From Phytophthora hibernalis (taxonomy: Eukaryota > Oomycota > Peronosporomycetes > Peronosporales > Peronosporaceae): a DNA stretch of 64,000 nt. How positions within the stretch are numbered: position 1 is the stretch's first letter; each line of letters opens with the position of its first letter. Below the pieces are notes generated by a model. It had not been told where the DNA came from. It did not search any database and was given only the letters and a program-made list of their open reading frames with translations. Made by a program: the position numbers and the translations under genes. Location of the stretch: the NCBI GenBank assembly GCA_012656075.1, contig JAAKBF010000087.1:62001-126000 (forward strand), given 5' to 3'. Positions 57,571-64,000 of the stretch are shown piece by piece.

Positions 57571-59405
57571 TCATGACTCTTTCTGCACACGCAGGTCGCG
57601 GTTGAGATGGTAGCCTGTCTTGTGCAGATACGTTGGAGGCAGCTCGATGGAGCGGTTTTGCTCTAACACCTGCAAGTGAGCAACAAATGTTAGAATAAAG
57701 TCGAGCGCTTTCAAGGAGATCGAGCCAACGTACCCGGTTGGAAAATACTTCGAAGTCGTCCTCAGTCATGGGTCCGTACAGCAGACTCCATTTACCATCT
57801 ACAAGGACGAAATAGTAACGTTCGTTCTCACCGTGCTCATACCAGCCTTCCTCGCCTTGAACAGTGCCTGTACATGCGTTCAAGATGCCGCTTGAACCCT
57901 TGCTAGTCTGCTGTTTCTTGCTACCACCCAGGAATGATCGCATCTTGTCACCAATTTGTCTGCCTAGACCCGACTTAGTACTGTTGTGTTTTGAAGACGA
58001 AGTGCCGGTACTGGTACGTCCTTCATCATCCTTACGACCCGTTGAAATATTAGTCGTCCGACCTTCCGACGAACCTTCACTCCGCTCAGTTTCCTCTTTC
58101 TTCCCTCGTTCTCGGTCTGGTTCCTCCTTTTTGATCGATGAGGCAGTAGCTTTCGCCTGTACAGGCTCCGAAGCTTTTTCATCGGACTTGACATCTAACT
58201 GACTCACTCCTTTCTCTGCTTCCTGCAAAGCTGCAGCTAGCTTCTTCTCGGACTTTCGAGCCGAACGAGACCCTTCTTCAGGTTCAGATTCACCACCGCC
58301 TTTCTCACGGCGTTTTTGTTTCGCTTTGAGCGCCGTTTGTGGTCGCTATCGTCTTCATCTTCCTCCTCGCTAGAACTTCGTCGGTGTCTGTGGCGACGAC
58401 GACGTCGTCTTCGCCGATAGCTCCCATCCGAATCATCAGAACAAGTCGAGGCCGAATCGCTATCACTTGACCCACGTCGATGGCGCCGACGACGTCCATG
58501 ACGTGCAGATCGTTTACCACCGTCACTTTCACTTGATTCGCTGCTACCTGCATCACGATGGCGCTTTTTCTTGGCGAGTTTACTCTTACTACGAGATCGT
58601 TCCGTGTCTTCAGGTGCTGTTCGAGATCTGGTACTGGTCGGAGCTTCTTCAACACCGGAAGCTGCTGCTCGTGCGTCGTCACCGTCTCGATCCTGACGAT
58701 GTTTTCGAGTCTTCTTCTTGCTCTTTCTTGGCGATTCAAGGCCTTCATCTTCTGCAGGAACTTCCTTCCGAGGAGATCGTGCAGATACTGGCGCTCCTTC
58801 TTCCGGATCACTTGCATCAATAGCCTCGCGTTTCTCCTTTTGCGTTTTTCCTTTCGTAGCTGTTTCTTGCGCTGTTTTTCAGCTGCACGCTGAGTCTCCT
58901 CTGTCCCGTTCGTATTCTCCACTTCATCTAGGAATTCCAGATACGACGACGGGATGTAGCCCACTTCGTCTCCTGCTTCGCACTTGAGGTACCCGGTACG
59001 TTTCGAGGACAGCACTTTGACGATATCTCCCGTACGCAGTGACAGTTCTTCTTCACCCGAAGCTTTTCGGTCTCGTACGACACGAGCCAACGTCGCACCT
59101 TCGGTTGAAGGTTTCGAGACCGAAGAACGTCCAGAGTTGATCGTCGATCTATTCGACGCTGGAGGAGACCCACGGGCGATTGTACTGCCCGATTCCGTGT
59201 TGTCAACGTACGTTGCAGCTCCAATGCCTGAAGCACCGAGAGGAGTGTTCGCGTACGAATCGATCGAGTCATTCGACAACCCTTTGACTTGGCGCACCGC
59301 CTGCTTGGGCTTGGTCGTGAGTGCCGGCAACATGCCGTGCACGATTGTCGATGGTACTTTCCCAGTGAACGCTCCAGTCAAAGACGGACTGTTATCATCA
59401 ACCAC
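57571..59405 (-). CDS. SH3-domain protein with long charged/RS-rich linker
   Basis: Exons 59405-57734 and 57669-57571. The N-terminal part has one SH3 domain (ATLARVVRDRKASGEEELSL, then GYIPSSYLEFLDE). A very basic helix follows (KKQLRKEKRKRRN). Next is a long Ser/Arg/Asp/Glu-rich stretch with poly-Arg/His (about residues 240-430). A compact C-terminal block is rich in Trp and Tyr (GWYEHGENERYYFVLVDGKW, YGPMTEDDFEVFSNR). A-runs near 58838 and 58320 each lack one base; both restore frame. No ATG opens the frame: the first codon shown is GTG at 59405 and an upstream exon is likely. Nuclear or RNA-linked function is possible from the RS content; unknown. Confidence 0.65.
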
Positions 59406-59632
59406 CCAACTTGAAAATAACTCGGCGTCCTCGGTTGCATTTAAAGATGAGGTCGAGAATAGGCAAGGTGTTCTGGTCCAAACAAAACCTCAGCATTATT
59501 CAGCTACATTTCGTATTTCATGGTCTCCATTATTTTGTGTATGTTGAAGCTGAGTGCAACTTTACCCCTCTGATTAAGCATATGTGACGTGTGAGAAAGG
59601 TCAAATCGCTCGTGGCCAATCGTTAATCGCCC
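59406..59632. promoter_or_regulatory. Divergent spacer, SH3 gene and NOL9
   Basis: A 227-bp gap between divergent coding starts. The minus-strand frame of the SH3 gene stays open without an ATG for about 100 bp into it, so part may be coding or 5' UTR of an unseen first exon. Confidence 0.4.
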
Positions 59633-61488
59633 ATGACGTCGCATTACGGTCCTGCAGCGGCAGCTTCTCCGCGGTATCGCGCGCTCTGTGTGCGTAGTGG
59701 CAATGTGGTTGCACTGGGGATGCAGAGTCGATCGAGTGTGAATTGCGCCGGAATGGCGCTTTTCCGGGTCTTCCAGGGCAATGTGGACGTGTTGGGCTTC
59801 CAACCGCCTTTGGGGGTCTACTTGTCGTTGCATTCGCCCAAATGGAACCACTTGTTGGTGATTGAAGCACGACCCGGCAATGAGGAGACACAGGCGCCAT
59901 TCGGACCGGCCAATGCCAGTTTACTGCAGAATATGGAGCCAAACCTGCCATCTGAAGCTTTAAACGAGGACGAAGAGATTGCGGCCGATCGATTGGCCAT
60001 GCAACTCGTAAACGACTTCCCCATTGTGTTGGTGCTACGAGCCATTCCTGTCACCTTTGGCAATGTCACGAGTTTCTATGAGAATGCAAGACCCGAGGCG
60101 GTAGTGCCTGGTTTCAAGATGTTCGTGGCCAAACACAACCAGAACGAACTGACCGACATCATTGCAGTCGATTGCACAAGTGCAGCACCGGCTAATACGG
60201 ACCCGTTGCATCATGACTGGAAGTCACCGGAGAGGGTATTAGCTGAGCTGGTTGTGGTGGATTCGTTTCGGACGCTGCATTTCACAGAGGCGTGGCAGGA
60301 TACAACGGACAGGTTGCAGTCGAGTCTGTTGGATGAATCGACTTCAGCGTGTCAAAAGATTATCGTCTGTGGCGGCAAGGGCGTGGGTAAATCCACGTTT
60401 TGCAGGTATCTCGTGAACCGATTGCTGGCCAAGTTCGACACGGTGGCGTTCCTGGATACAGATCTGGGCCAGAGTGAACTCACGCCGTCGGGTTTGGTGT
60501 CGCTGCACGCTCTGACGACGCCACTGCTTGGTCCAGGCTTCTCGCACATGAAGAACCCGGTCCGGTCGTTCTTCTGTGGAAACGCCAACCCGGGAAATGA
60601 CCCGTTGTACTACATGAAGGCGGTCAAGAGCTTGCTGCGGTTGTATGAAGTCAAGTGGGGAAGTGGAGCCGAATCGAAAAGCGCTTGTGTGCCGCTGGTA
60701 ATTAATACGGACGGATGGATCAAGAGCATGGGCCACGACCTACTGTGCAACGTCATTCAGGAGACCAACCCCGATCATGTTGTACAGTTGATCGCCGCGA
60801 CGAAAAACAAACAGTTTGATGTCCCTACGGAAGGCAGGTGGCGCGTTCATGCGGTGCCTCCATGGGACCCCGTTGGTGTCACTCAACCCCACGAAGCTCC
60901 AAGGAGATGCGACTGTATCGCTTCCACTCGTACTTTCTCGCCCGCACTCCATGCGATCTCCCACGGACACAGTTACAGAACCTGCAAGTGCTTTCAGAGA
61001 AGAACCGAGTCGACAGCAATATTTACCGCGCGTATTCCCAACTCACACCATTCGCTGTGTCGTTCGACCAGGTCGACATTTCGTTCGCCGGCTCGTCGGT
61101 GCCTCCCAGTCAGCTCTTGTTCTCCTTGAATGCCTGCATCGTGGGTCTCTGCGTCAACCCTGACTACAAACCGATCGAGCAAGACACGGAAGGACCTCCG
61201 CGTATCGTACTGCAACCAGTGCACGCACCATGTCTGGGTGTGGGGATTATCCGTGCCGTGGACGCTGACAAACGTCAACTGTTAATCCTGAGTCCGTTGT
61301 CGCTGACAGTATTGAAACGTGTCAATCTCCTGGTACGGAGCAGTATGCCACTCACCAATATCATGTTATCTGCTCACGAACCGATCCAAGCTCCGTACAT
61401 TGTCACGGATGTCGTGGCTGCAGACGGAACCGGTTCCGCTGTCATGCAGAGCCGTAACAACCTCAAACGGAAGCGTGATGGCAAGTGA
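59633..61488 (+). CDS. NOL9: Polynucleotide 5'-hydroxyl kinase NOL9/Grc3
   Basis: Single exon, 618 residues after one C is added to the run 60887-60890 (1,857 nt). The N-terminal beta domain has LFRVFQGNVDVLGFQPPLGV. The kinase has a P-loop (CGGKGVGKSTFCRYLVNRLL), then FLDTDLGQSELTPSGLVSL, and INTDGWIKSMGHDLL, as in the Clp1/Grc3 family. The C-terminal domain includes YRFHSYFLA and YSQLTPFAVSFDQV. NOL9/Grc3 phosphorylates the 5'-OH made by Las1 cleavage of ITS2 in pre-rRNA. A Lys/Arg-rich tail (LKRKRDGK) may be a nucleolar signal. Confidence 0.9.
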
Positions 61489-61589
61489 GCAACTCAATAT
61501 ACACGTTCGAGGTGCAGTACAGAACGATAGATTTACTAATTTGTTTCATGAACTACGTCGATTGATCTCCTTCCTCTTCTTAAAGTTGC

Positions 61590-61871
61590 CTACCTGCTGA
61601 TGACACACACCTCATTGTGCTTGGAGTCTTGATATCGTGCCACACACTCGTCCATGTCGATTTCCGGCTCGGGCCACGTGTCCAGCGTGAGAGTAAGATG
61701 TTTTCCTTTCCACCATCGCAGTACTTGTCGCCATTCGAAAGTGCTTGCTCCATTCAGCTGTGGGACGTGTTGCGAAGTTGAATTTGCTTCATTTTTCGAT
61801 GTCAGGGACAACCCGGAGAGTAGCAGAAGCCATGACATAATTGCCACGCAAATCAACTCCACGCGCATCAT
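61590..61871 (-). CDS. Small secreted-type protein, 93 residues
   Basis: The ORF starts with two adjacent ATGs (61871, 61868). Residues 1-25 (MMRVELICVAIMSWLLLLSG...) form a strong signal peptide. The mature part is short, with a Trp-rich patch (FEWRQVLRWWKGKHLTL) and an acidic WPEPEIDMDECV, and two Cys near the end. No RXLR, LFLAK or transmembrane segment is seen. The frame is open upstream to 62162, so a longer start (MQFAVCFNLL...) is possible. It lies between two convergent housekeeping genes. No homologue known to me; could be a secreted effector-like protein, or the ORF may be chance. Confidence 0.4.
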   Translation of the reverse strand: MMRVELICVAIMSWLLLLSGLSLTSKNEANSTSQHVPQLNGASTFEWRQVLRWWKGKHLTLTLDTWPEPEIDMDECVARYQDSKHNEVCVISR

Positions 61872-62052
61872 GAACAACGGAGATCTAGATCGAATTGCAA
61901 AATGGACGCGAAAGATCGGCGACGCTTTGAGGATTACATGATCGAACAAGTCAGCCTCAGTAAACAGCAAGTTGAAGCAAACAGCAAACTGCATCAGATT
62001 GAACGTGCGAGATTCATTATCCCTTACGCTCGTGCTTCGACTGGCCCCCTTC

Positions 62053-63649
62053 CTACTCCCGGAAGGAAAAGTCTTTGTCCGCAGCCTCGGCATGGGGAGT
62101 CGCGATGGCGCCCATGTGGTAGTCGCCGCACGATACCCTGCATTGCAAAACACAGAGGTCACAGTTAGTTTTTGCTCTGCAGTTCAGTTTACACCGCGTA
62201 CTGTTAGCCACGTACGAGGTGATCTTAACGTCAGCCAGAGCCTCGATCTGCAGAGGCTGCAGCTGATTCTTGCGGTCACCATGGCCCAGGCAGTTGGAGC
62301 TACCCTTGCCAAACGTAAAGACCTTGCCGTCATCAGTGAGTGCCACGGTGTATTGTCGTCCGCAGGCCACCTGCACCACCTTGTGCTCGTTCACGGCCGT
62401 CATCTCGTGCGGCTCGATCCAGATCTTAGCGCCCCACATGTACAAACGTCCGTCCTCCGTCACAGCGGCCGCGTGGTCGTATCCGGCAGCGATCTGCTTG
62501 ACAGACAGTCCGTTGAACGCCTCAACCAGCACCGGGATCGACTCGATGTTGTACACATCCATGGCCAGCCCACCGCCAATACCCAGCTGGTTCTCTGTAG
62601 CAATATCACAACACACAGGTGAGCACTAACTTCGCAAATCAAACCAACAGCTTCAACTTACGACTGTTGCCTCCCCAGCTGTACAGTTCGCCCTTCTCCG
62701 TCAACGCGAAGGAGAAGTCGCGACCAGCAGCGATGGCAACCACATTGTCCTTGGAGAAGTACTCCACCGGTTCCGGTACCTCGCACGTGTCGGACTCGCC
62801 GTTGCCCAGTCGTCCGTACTCGCCGTTCCCCCAGGCCCAGATCTCGCCGTCCTTGGTGAGCGCCACCGTGTGGAACTCGCCGCACTCCACCGTGGAAATG
62901 GGCACTCCCTGGTCCACCAGCGTCGTCAGCAGACGCGGAGTAGGCTCGTCCTTACCACCAGCATGACCCAGACCTCCTGCACCCTTCATAGTGGAGCCTC
63001 CCCAGCCCCACGAGTACATTTTGCCGTCAACATCCACAGCAGCCGTGAAATAGTCTCCACACGAGACGTCCACGATATTAATCCCCTTCAAAGCCTCTAC
63101 TTCACGCGGGAGCGTCTCCATCTCGCTGCTTTCTCCCAGTCCCAGCTTGCTGTACTCATTTGATCCCCACACATAGAGCTTGCCTTCCTCGTCGACTAAA
63201 ATTCAAACATTCAAATGCACAAATCACAAAAAATAGGTCAGCACAAAAACCAAATAAGAAACACTAAAATTCACCTACTAGCAGCACTGTGACTCGCTCC
63301 AAACTCCACGTGGGTGATGGCTTTGCCCTCGAAGGCCTCCAGTAGCTTGGGCGTCAGCTCCTCGTATGCATTGCGGATGCCCGACTTGACCACTTCTCCG
63401 TGACCTAATTGACCCAAAGTCCCATTTCCCCACGTGTACACTAATTATACGTCGCACCAAATAAGAACCAATTAGCAAAATGTGACAAGGTAAGTGACAC
63501 AAAAGATGTTCCGCATTAAGCCACGAACCACTGGATTGTGTCGCGAAGGTAGCGCTCTGTAGGACGCTACGAGTGGTTAAGAGTCTGGTAGTAGCCGTAC
63601 GTCGCCCCGCTGTACGGAGAGCGCCCAGTACGTGGCGCACCAAGACCAT
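62053..63649 (-). CDS. RCC1-repeat protein, RCC1L-like (mitochondrial)
   Basis: Five exons, 63649-63529, 63440-63279, 63195-62662, 62594-62216 and 62137-62053, total 1,281 nt, 426 residues, no frame error. Residues 1-40 are Arg/Thr/Ala-rich with no acid (MVLVRHVLGALRTAGRRTAT), a mitochondrial targeting peptide. About seven RCC1 blades follow: VYTWGNGTLGQLGHGE, YVWGSNEYSKLGLGE, WAWGNGEYGRLGNGE, YSWGGNSQNQLGIGGG and YMWG. Human RCC1L acts in mitochondrial ribosome/GTPase modules; targeting suggests a similar place here. All introns are 60-90 nt. Confidence 0.85.
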
Positions 63650-63689
63650 CGTCCTCGATGCAGCGGATTATTGTGTGGCTTGCGGCTGG

Positions 63690-63790
63690 GCACCTTCACG
63701 TCACATTCCATAACGGTACCTTCGCGTCACCTTGTAAATGGTACCTTCGCGTCACATGTTATTTTGGATACCTTTGCGTCACATTCTCAT
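63690..63790. repeat. Four-copy degenerate tandem repeat, about 26 bp
   Basis: The core (a)ccttcgcgtcac recurs at 63692, 63718, 63743 and 63770, spaced 26, 25 and 27 bases. The middle two copies share the 16-base ggtaccttcgcgtcac; the outer two each have changes. It lies just upstream of the RCC1L-like start (minus strand), so it could be a promoter element (tgacg half-sites). From 63791 to 64000 I see nothing recognisable. Confidence 0.6.
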
Positions 63791-64000
63791 CGCCAAGTGT
63801 AATCTTCGGTTTACATGTATTATACAGCAAGTATTATCCGGATACCTAGGATGAAAATGTGTTGAGCAACAAGCAGGTGCTAATCCCTGTTCGCATCCTG
63901 GTGGTTGCTACGTATTAAAAAGAGGGCGAAACCGAGCGAAAGTGGCTGGCGCAGGACTCGCGCACCCTTCATCAAGGCGAAAAATAATACTTTGGATTGG

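Noticed and set aside
58984..59547. 187-residue plus-strand ORF
   Set aside because: Antisense to the SH3 domain.
60816..61163. Third reading frame as part of NOL9
   Set aside because: A single missing C at 60887-60890 moves directly into the conserved C-terminal frame, so no second shift is needed.
61590..61871. RXLR effector label for the small secreted ORF
   Set aside because: No RXLR, dEER, LFLAK or WY-fold signature is present.
63690..63790. CRISPR-like array
   Set aside because: Repeats are degenerate, spacers about 10 bp, and the genome is eukaryotic.

Overview
The window looks like nuclear DNA of an oomycete, most likely a Phytophthora/Pythium-type peronosporalean. The reasons are eukaryotic housekeeping genes packed 80-250 bp apart, short GT-AG introns of about 50-125 bp, pogo-type transposons, a flagellar gene (CFAP52), and giant C2-domain and FG-rich proteins. 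I cannot name the species from sequence alone.

Layout. 1-5.1 kb is transposon-rich: a decayed pogo-like copy (904-2231), a pogo-like element with matching inverted ends and TA target duplication (2564-4474), and a foldback (4528-4600). 5.2-12.6 kb holds TAF9, a polycystin-type channel, TRM13, an IMPACT-family gene and a mitochondrial-type arginase. 13-19 kb holds two almost identical cysteine-rich secreted-protein genes as an inverted repeat (arms of about 1.66 kb). Between them lie a BTB-cytochrome b5 fusion gene and a second IMPACT gene. 19.05-20.64 kb has no gene I can recognise. 20.6-41.3 kb is dense: PX-ankyrin protein, MYND/CCDC53-repeat protein, AATF/Bfr2, BT1-type transporter, ribosomal protein eL13, a GANP/Sac3 homologue, an F-box protein, CFAP52, leucyl aminopeptidase and a MAP10-like protein. 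41.4-57.4 kb is a single gene for a protein of about 5,300 residues with PH, C2, Tudor-like and DEP-like modules and a new-looking repeat. 57.6-63.6 kb holds an SH3 protein, NOL9/Grc3 kinase, a small secreted-type ORF and an RCC1L-like protein.

Reading-frame caveat. Most genes here are interrupted by frameshifts, about 46 events in all. Every event fits the loss of one unit from a homopolymer or a two-unit dinucleotide run, and none needs an inserted base. Adding the missing units makes every affected coding length a multiple of three. The two inverted gene copies confirm this, because each lacks bases that the other has. I therefore treat these genes as intact with base-calling errors rather than as pseudogenes; coordinates are those of the raw sequence. 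The exception is the transposon copy at 904-2231, which also carries substitution-type stops.

The genes do not form one pathway. Themes are RNA and ribosome biogenesis (TRM13, NOL9, AATF, eL13), mRNA export and transcription (GANP, TAF9), translational control and arginine breakdown (two IMPACT genes, arginase), and cilia/microtubules (CFAP52, MAP10-like). Several neighbours are divergent pairs with very short shared promoters.
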